Positions 16,682 through 24,555 of a stretch of DNA of 64,000 nucleotides are shown piece after piece. Numbering within the stretch: the first letter of the stretch is position 1; each line of letters opens with the position of its first letter. The translations under genes and the position numbers were made by a program. The notes under the pieces are model-generated. The model was given only the letters and a program-made list of their open reading frames with translations, did not search any database and was not told the DNA's origin. This stretch comes from Collinsella aerofaciens (lineage in GTDB: Bacteria; Actinomycetota; Coriobacteriia; Coriobacteriales; Coriobacteriaceae), in NCBI RefSeq assembly GCF_015548375.1, contig NZ_JADMWW010000001.1, forward strand, positions 124,987-188,986, read 5' to 3'.

Positions 16682-18133
16682 CTACTCGACCGTATCGACC
16701 GTTGCCGTCACGTTGCCGTCTGCCATGCGCACGCGGATGGCGTCACCGGCCTTAAAGGTCTTGGCGCTCGTGGCCACCCCATCATCGCTGTACGCGATGG
16801 AATAACCACGGGCAAGCACCTTGAGCGGCGACAGGGCATCTAGCGAGGCTGCCGCACGGCCCAGGTCGGACGCGGGCTTGTTGAGCATCGTGCGCCCCTG
16901 ATGCTCCAGACGGGAACTCGCAATCGCGAGCGCATGGCGCTTGCCATCGAGCCCCGAGGTGCTTGCAACCAGACGCTCGGGCAGGCGCTCAAAGTTGGAG
17001 CGGAATGTCCCGACCGAGCGTACTATGGCGCCCGACAGGCGATCGGCCGTCAGGGCAAGCTCAGACTCGCGACGCTCGACCATAAACGTTGGGTCGTTGA
17101 GGCACGGGCGGCACGCAGCCGCATCGAGCGCATCGCCCAAGCGGGCCGTATAGGTATCCCAGGCGCGGCGACCGCGCTGGTCGAGCATCTCCAGATCAAC
17201 CTGATTCGACCCAATCATCGATGCCATCGCGGCACCCAGACGCTGATGGCGCGCCTCGAGCACATCGGCCAACTCCGTCATAGCCGGCGCCACCGATTCT
17301 GCCGCCGCCGTGGGCGTGGAGGCGCGGCGGTCGCTCACCATGTCGCAAATCGAGGTATCAGGCTCATGGCCAATGCCGGTCACCACGGGCACAGGACAAG
17401 CCGCCACCGCGCGAGCAAGCTCCTCGTCGTTAAAGGTCATGAGGTCCTCAAAGGAGCCGCCGCCGCGCACCAGCAAAATACAGTCGGGCGCCGGCGTAAT
17501 GGAAGCGGCGCGGCGCAAGCCTTCAATAAGCTCTGCTGGCGCACCCTCGCCCTGGACCTTGGCACCCACGCAAACGAGCTCGACAAGTGGGTTGCGACGG
17601 CGCAGCGTACGCTTGACGTCGTCAATCACGGCGCCGGAAAGCGAGGTGACGACCGCCACGCGCGAGCAAAACACCGGGATGCGGCGTTTGCGGGACTCGT
17701 CCATCAACCCCTCGCGGCGCAGCTTTTCGGCCAACTGTGCCACCTGTTGACGCAGCAGGCCCTCCCCCGCCAGCGAGAACGAGCGAGCGACAAAGCTCAT
17801 ACGGCCTGTGGGCTTATAGAGATTGAAGCTGCCCTTAAAGCTCACCTGCATGCCGTCACGCAGATCGAAGGTGCGCTTGAGATAGGCGCCCTTCCAGATG
17901 ATGCAGTCAACGGCGGCCGAGTCGTCCTTGATCTGGAAGTAGCAGTGGCCGCTTCGGGCATTGGGACCACGAAAGCCCGTGACCTCACCCAAGACGCTCA
18001 GCTGCGGAATCGCATCGAGCGCACCAGCGGCAATCTCCACCGCCTGGCTCACGCTGAGCTCTTTGCGCTCCTGCTCGTCCGACCCGTCAAACTCGGCGGA
18101 AACGCTGTTGCCGGTTAGATTCCAGCCTGCCAC
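16682..18133 (-). CDS. xseA: exodeoxyribonuclease VII large subunit
   Basis: Catalytic subunit of exonuclease VII. An N-terminal OB fold (LSVLGEVTGFRGPNARSGHCYF region) is followed by the nuclease domain with VVTSLSGAVIDDVKRTLRRR, the RGGGSFEDLMTFNDEELARA motif and GIGHEPDTSICDMVSDRRASTPTAAAE, then a long coiled-coil C-terminus with the LARGYSIAY end motif. The upstream ATG at 18151 has no ribosome site of its own; AAAGGAGG inside its codons lies correctly for GTG 18133 (VAGWN), so GTG is chosen. No catalytic residues are missing. Confidence 0.95.
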   Translation of the reverse strand: MAGWNLTGNSVSAEFDGSDEQERKELSVSQAVEIAAGALDAIPQLSVLGEVTGFRGPNARSGHCYFQIKDDSAAVDCIIWKGAYLKRTFDLRDGMQVSFKGSFNLYKPTGRMSFVARSFSLAGEGLLRQQVAQLAEKLRREGLMDESRKRRIPVFCSRVAVVTSLSGAVIDDVKRTLRRRNPLVELVCVGAKVQGEGAPAELIEGLRRAASITPAPDCILLVRGGGSFEDLMTFNDEELARAVAACPVPVVTGIGHEPDTSICDMVSDRRASTPTAAAESVAPAMTELADVLEARHQRLGAAMASMIGSNQVDLEMLDQRGRRAWDTYTARLGDALDAAACRPCLNDPTFMVERRESELALTADRLSGAIVRSVGTFRSNFERLPERLVASTSGLDGKRHALAIASSRLEHQGRTMLNKPASDLGRAAASLDALSPLKVLARGYSIAYSDDGVATSAKTFKAGDAIRVRMADGNVTATVDTVE

Positions 18134-18202
18134 GCAGCCTCCTTTCGTCATCGCGCACTAGGGCTCCGGCCCTGTGCAAATTCAAGTCCCACACATAGTA
18201 CA

Positions 18203-18232
18203 GCGCCGCGGGGACACAAATCCCCGCGGCGC
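18203..18232 (-). terminator. strong hairpin after the zinc protease gene
   Basis: GCGCCGCGGGGA and TCCCCGCGGCGC form a perfect 12-bp stem with a 6-base loop. It lacks a T-tract on the minus strand, so it may act as a 3'-end stabiliser or weak terminator. Confidence 0.5.
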
Positions 18233-18248
18233 CTGCCAGTCCAATTTG

Positions 18249-18953
18249 TTATCGATTGGAGTCTCTGTTGTAGCGAGCCATAAGGTAGAGCAGCTGAATG
18301 ATCGAGGTGAGCGCCGCTGCCACATAGGTAAGCGCGGCTGCCGTCAGCACCTTCTTGGCACCGTTGACCTGCTTGGAGCTCATACCCGACTGCTCGATAT
18401 ACGCCACGGCGCGACGACTGGCGTCAATCTCGACCGGCAGCGTAACCAGCTGGAACAGCACGCTAAACGAGAAGAAGATCAGCGCAAGGGTCGTGAGTCC
18501 GGCGATGTTCATGAACAGGCCCATGAGCAGCACGATGGTCCAGGTGTTCTGAGTAAAGTTGACGACGGGGACCAAAGCGGTGCGCACCTTCATCATGGCG
18601 TAGCCGCTTTGACGCTGAGCGGCATGGCCCGCCTCGTGGCAGGCGACGGCAACGCTTGCGACCGACCCGCCCGAACGGTTGGCGTCCGACAGATACAGGT
18701 TGTTGTCCTGCGGGTTGTAATGGTCGGTGAGCTCGCCGGCAACCCCCTTGATACCCACGGCGTTGCAACCGTTGGCGTCGAGCATGCGGCGAGCAACCGC
18801 AGCGCCCGTATCGCCGTCCGAGCGCACCTTGGACCACGTCTTGTACGTCGAGTTGATATAGCTCTGCGCGGCAAGGCCAAGCACCGTACAGACAAGAACA
18901 ACCAGCAGGTACAGCGGGTCGATACCAAAGCCGTATCCATAGTAATAAGGCAT
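18249..18953 (-). CDS. membrane zinc metallopeptidase (YugP-like)
   Basis: A 234-residue integral membrane protein with the zinc motif HEAGHA (HExxH). It has one N-terminal membrane segment (PLYLLVVLVCTVLGLAA), the metallopeptidase core, two adjacent segments after it (around VVNFTQNTWTIVLLMGLFMNIAGLTTLALIFF) and a final one. ATG 18953 (MPYYYGYGFG) has GGAGG at good spacing; the longer frame to 19022 reads through a palindrome and is rejected. The family is annotated as neutral zinc metallopeptidase with unknown substrate. Confidence 0.88.
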   Translation of the reverse strand: MPYYYGYGFGIDPLYLLVVLVCTVLGLAAQSYINSTYKTWSKVRSDGDTGAAVARRMLDANGCNAVGIKGVAGELTDHYNPQDNNLYLSDANRSGGSVASVAVACHEAGHAAQRQSGYAMMKVRTALVPVVNFTQNTWTIVLLMGLFMNIAGLTTLALIFFSFSVLFQLVTLPVEIDASRRAVAYIEQSGMSSKQVNGAKKVLTAAALTYVAAALTSIIQLLYLMARYNRDSNR

Positions 18954-19031
18954 GTGAATTCCTCCGAATCGAGTTACACGTTGGAGGCATTTTACCCACC
19001 GGAGCGGGACAAACGACCTCACCCCGATGTC

Positions 19032-19064
19032 GGTGGGACAAATTCATCATGAATTTGTCCCACC
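19032..19064. repeat. 33-base near-perfect palindrome
   Basis: Arms of 16 bases (19032-19047 and 19049-19064, GGTGGGACAAATTCAT and complement) flank a single C. It lies between the rnd stop codon and the protease promoter region. No T-tract follows on either strand. Confidence 0.7.
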
Positions 19065-19083
19065 ACTCAGCTGCTAGGCTTCC

Positions 19084-20217
19084 CTACAGCAGCTCAATCT
19101 TTCCGTCCTTCACGGTGAGCCCCATATTGCCCGAAAGCAAATCATCCAGGCGCGAGCCCACAAGCTCAAAACGCCAACCTTCGCGCAGGGGGCTCTGCTC
19201 GGGATGCTCTATGTAGTCTGCCAGGTCATCGCGCGAGGCGATGACCGAGGTCGCCACGCCCGAGCGCTCGGCAACCAGGCGAATGAGCGCATACATCAGG
19301 TCCGTCACGCTCTCCAACTCCGGAGAGATCTGGCGATGCCCGCGCATCATGAGCGGCAGGCGATCGTGCGGGCAGCTTGCGCCACGCTTGATGGCCATGA
19401 GCGCACCGTCCACGTCGCGCTCCCCCAACTGATCGGTACCGCGAATGCTGCGGAACTCCTCAACGCGCACGGGATTGCGTTTAACGAGCGCAAGCAGCGT
19501 GTCGTCGGACATGACCCATTTGCGCGGGATGTTGCGGCGCTCGGCGCGGTCCTCACGCCAGGCGGCGAGCTCGCGCGCGATACCCAGCTGGTGACGACTG
19601 CACGAGTTGATGCGTTTGACCTTGCGGAACGCCTCGTGGCGATCGGCACGATAGTGCGACTCGTCAGCCAGCGGGCGCAGCTCGTCGAGCACCCAGTCCA
19701 CGCGGCCCAGCTCGCGCAGGCGGCTCATCATCTCGGTATAGGCGACGATCAGATACTTGACGTCATCGATCGCGTACTCAATCTGCTTATCGGTCAGCGG
19801 GCGACGCGACCAGTCGGTCAGTGACTCGGTCTTGGGCAATGAGACGCCGCAAAACGTCTGCACGAGCGCGCCGTAGGAAATCTGCTGACGCTCGCCCAAA
19901 AAGGCGGCGGCCACCTGCGTGTCAAAAATCGGACGCGGCAGCACGCCTACGGTATGGAGCATGACCTCCATATCCTGCGAGCAGGCGTGGAAGACCTTGG
20001 TCACGCTCTCGTCGGCCATAAGCTCGGCCAGCGGCGATAGGTCGTCGATTACCAGGGGATCGACCGCTACACTCTCGGCAGGGGTGGCAATCTGAACCAA
20101 ACACAGACGCGGATGGAACGTGCGCTCGCGCAAAAACTCGGTATCGACGGCAATCGCGTCGAACTCACGGGCGCGCTGGCAAAAGTCGAGTAGAGCCTGA
20201 TGTGTGGAAATGTACAT
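19084..20217 (-). CDS. rnd: ribonuclease D
   Basis: 3'-to-5' exoribonuclease of the DEDD superfamily acting on tRNA and stable RNA precursors. The exonuclease domain has FDAIAVDTEFLRERTFHPRL (first Asp-x-Glu), KVFHACSQDMEVM, and the final motif EYAIDDVKYL. An HRDC domain follows (about residues 200-285, HQLGIARELAAWREDRAERRNIPRKWV...). A family-typical C-terminus completes 377 residues. ATG 20217 is chosen because the protein begins there with MYISTHQALLDF, as expected; the ribosome site is weak. Confidence 0.93.
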   Translation of the reverse strand: MYISTHQALLDFCQRAREFDAIAVDTEFLRERTFHPRLCLVQIATPAESVAVDPLVIDDLSPLAELMADESVTKVFHACSQDMEVMLHTVGVLPRPIFDTQVAAAFLGERQQISYGALVQTFCGVSLPKTESLTDWSRRPLTDKQIEYAIDDVKYLIVAYTEMMSRLRELGRVDWVLDELRPLADESHYRADRHEAFRKVKRINSCSRHQLGIARELAAWREDRAERRNIPRKWVMSDDTLLALVKRNPVRVEEFRSIRGTDQLGERDVDGALMAIKRGASCPHDRLPLMMRGHRQISPELESVTDLMYALIRLVAERSGVATSVIASRDDLADYIEHPEQSPLREGWRFELVGSRLDDLLSGNMGLTVKDGKIELL

Positions 20218-20315
20218 ATCAACCCATCGAATAAGGTTAGGCCCGAAAAACACGGGTAGGATATCGGCATTGCCTTACAACTATACTCGGTTAGTCACAG
20301 AACGGGAACGTAAGT

Positions 20316-21233
20316 ATGCGCTGCCTTATCATCCACAACCCGGCATCGGGCCCCAGCTCAGATGAAATCTACGCATTCACGCACGCCCTTGCACAGGGCG
20401 GCGACGAAGTCGTGATGCGCTTTATCGGCGATGGCATGGAGCCCGAGGACGCCGTGGCAGACGTTCGCGAGTTCGACCGCGTGGTCGTCTCGGGCGGCGA
20501 CGGCACCGTCTCCAACGTGCTCGACCAGATGCGCGGCTGCGGCGTCCCCACGCTCGTTTTCCCCTCCGGCACGGCCTGCCTGTTCTTTAACAACATCGGC
20601 AATGCCCCCGAGGCAGCGGCGCTTGCCAAGGCATGTCGCGCCGGCCGCACGGTCAAAGTAGACATGGGCGAGCTCTTTTGGCTCGACGAGAACGGCAACG
20701 AAAAGCGCCATGGCTTTATCATCATCGCCGGTTCGGGCTTTGACGCCGAGATCATGATGAAGGCCGCCCCCACCAAAAACGACATCGGCGAGATCGCCTA
20801 CTTCCTCTCCGCTCTCGCCACGCCCAACCCCACGGTGGCGCACTTTACCATTGAGCATGATGGCATTGTTGAGGAGCTCGACGGCATCTGCTGCATGGCG
20901 GGCAACACGTCTGTCATCCAAAACGACATCAACCTGTTCCCCAACTGCCGTATGAACGATGGCATGGTCGACATTGCGGTTATCGAACCCGTGCGCACCG
21001 TGCAGCTGCTGCCTACTGTGATCACCGCTGCGCTTGACCCCGCCGGCAAGGTACTCGGGCGCCCGCAGTTCAAGATCATCCAGACCAAGGAAGCCAAGAT
21101 CACCTGCACCCCGTCGCTGGGCATGCAGTTCGATGGCGAGATTATCTCCAGCAATTCGGGCGTCTTTGGAGCCCGCGCGCTTCCGCAATGCCTCGACCTC
21201 ATCGTCGACGAATTCTCGCCGCTCGGAAAATAG
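20316..21233 (+). CDS. diacylglycerol kinase-family lipid kinase
   Basis: A 305-residue protein with the DAGK catalytic fold: IHNPASG at the N-terminus and the nucleotide-binding VVSGGDGTVSNVLDQM. Where most members have GTANDFA-type residues it has FPSGTACLFFNNIG, a noticeable variation. The C-terminal beta domain (MQFDGEI) matches YegS/BmrU-type lipid kinases that phosphorylate diacylglycerol or related lipids at the membrane. A 30-residue membrane peptide gene follows 10 bases after the stop codon. The exact lipid substrate is unknown. Confidence 0.85.
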   Translation: MRCLIIHNPASGPSSDEIYAFTHALAQGGDEVVMRFIGDGMEPEDAVADVREFDRVVVSGGDGTVSNVLDQMRGCGVPTLVFPSGTACLFFNNIGNAPEAAALAKACRAGRTVKVDMGELFWLDENGNEKRHGFIIIAGSGFDAEIMMKAAPTKNDIGEIAYFLSALATPNPTVAHFTIEHDGIVEELDGICCMAGNTSVIQNDINLFPNCRMNDGMVDIAVIEPVRTVQLLPTVITAALDPAGKVLGRPQFKIIQTKEAKITCTPSLGMQFDGEIISSNSGVFGARALPQCLDLIVDEFSPLGK

Positions 21234-21243
21234 GAGGACCCCC

Positions 21244-21336
21244 GTGAACGACAACCCCATCCTTGGCTTTATCGTCATCGTTTTGGCCATGCTCGTCGGC
21301 TATGCCATTAACGTGATTCACCGTCGAAAGAAGTAG
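21244..21336 (+). CDS. 30-residue single-span membrane peptide
   Basis: GTG 21244 is preceded by AGGAGG with ideal spacing and opens a 30-codon frame: a short NDNPI start, a hydrophobic segment (LGFIVIVLAMLVGYAINVI) and a basic end (HRRKK). The positive-inside rule predicts the C-terminus in the cytoplasm. It lies 10 bases after the lipid kinase stop codon and before a strong terminator, so it is the last gene of that operon. No named family is recognised. Confidence 0.7.
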   Translation: MNDNPILGFIVIVLAMLVGYAINVIHRRKK

Positions 21337-21365
21337 CCATTACTCTTAGACGGCCCGTGCAGCCC

Positions 21366-21415
21366 GGACCCCTCGCCGGCATGAAACCACATGCCGGCGA
21401 GGGGTCCGCTTTTTT
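21366..21415 (+). terminator. strong rho-independent terminator
   Basis: An 18-bp perfect stem (GGACCCCTCGCCGGCATG and its complement) with a 6-base loop is followed by GCTTTTTT. It ends the lipid kinase and microprotein unit. Confidence 0.93.
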
Positions 21416-21587
21416 CTTGACGCTTTATTTAGCTACATTTTTCGCTGGCGTTATACAAATTGATTTCCCACTAAATGAGTTCAATTTACCGTTAATCGCA
21501 TATTTCGCTACGCTTATCGAGTAAATAACTTTCATGAATGTATATTGTTTCGAATTCGTTACGCTAAGGGGGTGTAATTATTGGGTG
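21416..21587. other. AT-rich upstream region of the C69 peptidase with three direct repeats
   Basis: Related 15-16-base units TTCGCTGGCGTTATAC (21441), TTCGCTACGCTTATC (21504) and TTCGTTACGCTAAGG (21555) are spaced 63 and 51 bases apart. They may be regulator-binding sites for the downstream surface peptidase; no promoter is called with confidence. Confidence 0.35.
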
Positions 21588-21613
21588 AAGCCCTCTGGAG
21601 ACAGAGGGCTTTC
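21588..21613 (+). promoter_or_regulatory. hairpin in the C69 peptidase leader
   Basis: AAGCCCTCT and AGAGGGCTT pair around GGAGAC, 17 bases before the GGGAGGG-AAT-ATG start. It resembles a terminator without a T-tract and may stabilise or attenuate the mRNA. Confidence 0.4.
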
Positions 21614-21630
21614 GCGCGCTGGGAGGGAAT

Positions 21631-23577
21631 ATGAGTAAAACTCATCCCGTCAACGCGCTCAAGAAGCTTGGCATAGGCCTTGCATTTGGAGCTGCAACCA
21701 TCATGTCCATGCCGACATCTGCGCTCGCCTGCACGCAGATGTACATGGGCAACAAGCTGACGGCCGACGGTGACACGTACTATGGCCGCGCCGAGGACTT
21801 CGATAAGCGCTACCTCAAGCACTTTGGCATTGAGCCTTCTCACGGCCCGGGGCATACGTACGGCTCGGACGAGTCCGCATTCATGTATACCTCGACCAAG
21901 ACCACGTATCGCTACACCTATGTACGCGACCATCCCTCCCAGTGGCACGGGCGCTATGATGCCTACTCTGAGGCAGGCATCAATGAGAAGGGCGTGTCCT
22001 GCTCCGCAACGCTGACCACCGGCATGAATGCTGATGCTGAGGCAGCAGACCCCCTGACCAAAACCGGTATTGGCGAGTACAGCTACGGCAGCGTTATCTT
22101 AGGTGAAAGCGCCAATGCACGTGAGGGCGTCGAGCTCCTCGGCAAGATCATCGACGAGCAGGGCGCCTGCGGCAACGATCAGATTATCATCGCCGACAGC
22201 AACGAGACTTGGCTGTTTGCCGCACTTTCCGGCCACCAGTGGATCGCCATGAGGCTCACTGACGATATCGCCTCGCTCAACCCCAACATCGGCAACCTCA
22301 ACTACAAGGTTGACCTCACCGACACCGCGAACTGTCTCCACTCTGCGACCATCGAGTCCATGCCTAAGGAGAATGGCTTCGCCAAGTACTTCGATGACGG
22401 TCAATTTGACGTTGCCCAGACCTACGGCGAGGCAATTAGCGAAAAGGCCATGCATTCTTGGGCCCGTTATGTCCAGGGTCGCGCCTACTTCGGTGTGCCG
22501 CTCACCGAGGGCACCGACTACGAGATCGTCAAGGACGAGCGCGAAGATGCTCGTGCCACGACCGGCGCCCTGGTTAGCAAGGCGCAGCCGCTGTTCTTCC
22601 AGCCCGGCAAGTCCGACTGGAACACCTTTGAGATGATCCGCGCGTTTGGCAACCGCGGCGAGAAGGTCCCGGGCCTCAACGCCAACACCGACGGCGCCTA
22701 CGCCATTGGTACCGAAACCAACACCGAGGTCAATCTCTTCCAGATCCGTCAGGGCATGGACCCCGAGATCGCGACCATCCAGTGGGAGATGCTCTCCCGC
22801 GCCGCCTACTCCGTCGCCATCCCCTACTACTCCGCACTGCTCACCGAGGTTAGCCCGTACTACAGCGACCAGACCGTCTCCTTCGATCACTGCGAAGAGG
22901 AGGACATCGTGAACAACGAGGAGCCCGAGAACTCCATCAACTATGTCCTCATGGACATCAGCTCCCTGTGCTTCGAGCACCGTGAGCAGCTCGGCACCGG
23001 CGTTCGCACCTACCTCGACGCCCTCCAGAACGAGCTCGTCGAGCAGAACTTGGAAGTCGACGAGGTCATGCAGGCCACCGAGGGCACCGAGGCCCGTACC
23101 GCCCTGGCAAACAAGGCCGGCAATGCTGCCACCGAGAACACCTACGTCAAGTGCAAGGCCTTGCTCCAGGAGATGCGCGCCTATCTGAAGGCTGAGAACT
23201 TCGACCAGCCCTTCACCCCGAGCGACCTGAACACCGAGACCAACGGCCTCAAGGTGTCCATCACCTACGCCAAGGACGCTCTTGCCACCGACCCGGTAAC
23301 CCCGGATCAGCCTGGCACTCCCGAGCAGCCTGGTACTCCTGAGCAGCCCGGTACCCCCGAGCAGCCCGCTAAGCCCGAGCAGCCCACCACCAAGCCCGAG
23401 AAGCCTGGCAAGTCGGACACCACGACCACGGTAACCACCAACAAGGCGAACACCAAGGGCGGCCTGCCCACCACCGGTGATCGTTTTGATGGCCGCGTGG
23501 TGGCTGCATTCGCCATCGCTGGCGTTGCCGTCATCTCCGCGGGCGGTTACTTCCTCTACCGTCGCAATAAGGAGTAA
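21631..23577 (+). CDS. cell-wall-anchored C69-family dipeptidase
   Basis: A 648-residue secreted dipeptidase of the Ntn-hydrolase family C69 (PepD-like). The signal peptide ends SALA, directly before Cys34 (CTQMYMGNKL). In this family a Cys at the mature N-terminus is the nucleophile, so signal peptidase may itself generate the active enzyme. The catalytic domain runs to about residue 480. A helical region and a wall-spanning stretch of PGTPEQ repeats (about residues 565-605) follow, and the end is a sortase signal: LPTTG, a hydrophobic segment (VVAAFAIAGVAVISAGGYFL) and YRRNKE. GGGAGGG precedes ATG 21631. It probably digests host or dietary peptides at the surface. Confidence 0.93.
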   Translation: MSKTHPVNALKKLGIGLAFGAATIMSMPTSALACTQMYMGNKLTADGDTYYGRAEDFDKRYLKHFGIEPSHGPGHTYGSDESAFMYTSTKTTYRYTYVRDHPSQWHGRYDAYSEAGINEKGVSCSATLTTGMNADAEAADPLTKTGIGEYSYGSVILGESANAREGVELLGKIIDEQGACGNDQIIIADSNETWLFAALSGHQWIAMRLTDDIASLNPNIGNLNYKVDLTDTANCLHSATIESMPKENGFAKYFDDGQFDVAQTYGEAISEKAMHSWARYVQGRAYFGVPLTEGTDYEIVKDEREDARATTGALVSKAQPLFFQPGKSDWNTFEMIRAFGNRGEKVPGLNANTDGAYAIGTETNTEVNLFQIRQGMDPEIATIQWEMLSRAAYSVAIPYYSALLTEVSPYYSDQTVSFDHCEEEDIVNNEEPENSINYVLMDISSLCFEHREQLGTGVRTYLDALQNELVEQNLEVDEVMQATEGTEARTALANKAGNAATENTYVKCKALLQEMRAYLKAENFDQPFTPSDLNTETNGLKVSITYAKDALATDPVTPDQPGTPEQPGTPEQPGTPEQPAKPEQPTTKPEKPGKSDTTTTVTTNKANTKGGLPTTGDRFDGRVVAAFAIAGVAVISAGGYFLYRRNKE

Positions 23578-23584
23578 CGTCCTA

Positions 23585-23636
23585 GCTGAGCGGGCAAGGC
23601 AGCAATGGCAGCCTCGCCCGCTCAGCCCGCTCTTTT
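23585..23636 (+). terminator. terminator after the C69 peptidase
   Basis: GCTGAGCGGGC (23585-23595) pairs with GCCCGCTCAGC (23615-23625), with an inner GGC/GCC helix; CCGCTCTTTTG follows. Confidence 0.8.
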
Positions 23637-23656
23637 GACCGGCGGGAAACCCGCCT

Positions 23657-23678
23657 GAAATCTTTTTAAAAAGATTTC
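23657..23678. promoter_or_regulatory. 22-base perfect palindrome upstream of the trp leader
   Basis: GAAATCTTTTT and its complement AAAAAGATTTC form an uninterrupted palindrome, ending 22 bp before a TATAGT -10-like box at 23700-23705 and so overlapping the -35 region. It is a candidate operator for the tryptophan transporter unit; the regulator is unknown. Confidence 0.5.
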
Positions 23679-23763
23679 CCCGCACACACTTCGCTGTGCT
23701 ATAGTGCAGCGCAACAGCAACTAGGTGCGACCGCGCCACGGCATCACGAAAGGAGCCACCGAC

Positions 23764-23832
23764 ATGAAGAACACGATGAAGTCTCTCAACAACTGGTGGT
23801 GGCGTGATGCGAATACGATCGGTCGACAGTGA
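23764..23832 (+). CDS. tryptophan attenuator leader peptide (22 residues, Trp-Trp-Trp)
   Basis: AAAGGAG precedes ATG 23764; the peptide is MKNTMKSLNNWWWRDANTIG followed by RQ and a stop. The three consecutive TGG codons (23794-23802) are the mark of a ribosome-sensing trp leader. Downstream RNA offers the expected choice: a terminator at 23869-23899, and an antiterminator in which CGGTCGA (23820-23826) pairs with TCGACCG (23882-23888) in the terminator loop and 3' arm. A ribosome stalled at the Trp codons leaves CGGTCGA free; one at the stop codon covers it. The controlled gene is not a trp biosynthesis gene but an ECF transporter S component. Confidence 0.88.
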   Translation: MKNTMKSLNNWWWRDANTIGRQ

Positions 23833-23868
23833 GTCCCTCACGCCTGTTTTTGCGCTCTAGGTGATTGG

Positions 23869-23899
23869 AAGGCCTCCGGTTTCGACCGGGGGCCTTTTT
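23869..23899 (+). terminator. attenuator terminator of the trp leader
   Basis: AGGCCTCCGG and CCGGGGGCCT form the stem (one T-G pair) with loop TTTCGA, followed by TTTT. A second, weaker terminator-like stem, GGCGTGA (23801-23807) with TCACGCC (23838-23844) then TGTTTTT, lies upstream and includes bases immediately after the Trp codons. Confidence 0.85.
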
Positions 23900-23976
23900 C
23901 TATCTCGAGCCCGATCGCATTCGCATCACGCGCCTCCGCTTTTCTCTTGCACCCCCATTCCGAAAGGATTTTCACC

Positions 23977-24549
23977 ATGTCTCAGAACACCACCGCCGCC
24001 CAGCCCCGCACCGTCCAGACCGCCGACCGCGGCAAACTCGACGTCCGCGCTCTCGTCCTGCTCGCCATCCTGCTCGCTGCAGGCTTCATCCTCAACTTCA
24101 CCGTCGGCAAGGCCATCTCGGGCATCTCGGGCGGCATGATCAGCCCCGAGTTCATCATCTCGGCCTTCTGCCTCACCATCCTGGTCGTTCGCCCTAACAT
24201 CGGCCAAGCGCTCGTCATCGGCCTCATCTCGGCTGCCGTGATCCAGATCACCACCACTTCGCCGTTCGTCGATTTTGCCGCCGAGGGCATCGCCGCCATG
24301 CTCATGGCCGGCATCGTCAACGCCGCCGGCAAGAACGGTCAGGTCAAGCCTGCCGTCGCCATTGTTGCAACCTTCCTGACCACCTTTGTCTCCGGCGTCA
24401 TCTTCATGGTCATCAAGATGGCCATGCTCGGCGTGGTAGGCGAGCTCGCCGCCGCCATGTTGCCCGTCGTCGCCATGACCGCCGTCTTTAACGCCATTCT
24501 GGTCGGCGCCCTCTACCTGCCCATCCAGAAGGCCCTTAGGCTCAACTAA
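23977..24549 (+). CDS. ECF transporter S component, probably tryptophan-specific
   Basis: A 190-residue membrane protein with about six hydrophobic segments after a hydrophilic N-terminus, in keeping with an ECF substrate-binding S component related to TrpP-type proteins. AAAGGA precedes ATG 23977. Specificity for tryptophan is inferred from the Trp-codon attenuator just upstream, which is the strongest functional evidence here. The dedicated ATPase and T component genes follow, so this is a group I-like ECF unit. A family A stem-loop element separates it from the ATPase gene. Confidence 0.82.
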   Translation: MSQNTTAAQPRTVQTADRGKLDVRALVLLAILLAAGFILNFTVGKAISGISGGMISPEFIISAFCLTILVVRPNIGQALVIGLISAAVIQITTTSPFVDFAAEGIAAMLMAGIVNAAGKNGQVKPAVAIVATFLTTFVSGVIFMVIKMAMLGVVGELAAAMLPVVAMTAVFNAILVGALYLPIQKALRLN

Positions 24550-24555
24550 CCCGCT

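Noticed and set aside
18134-18151. ATG start of xseA
   Set aside because: The AAAGGAGG ribosome site lies after this ATG and is properly spaced for GTG 18133.
22099-23841. 580-codon frame antisense to the C69 peptidase
   Set aside because: Antisense to a clearly coding gene; it also crosses the terminator and trp leader.
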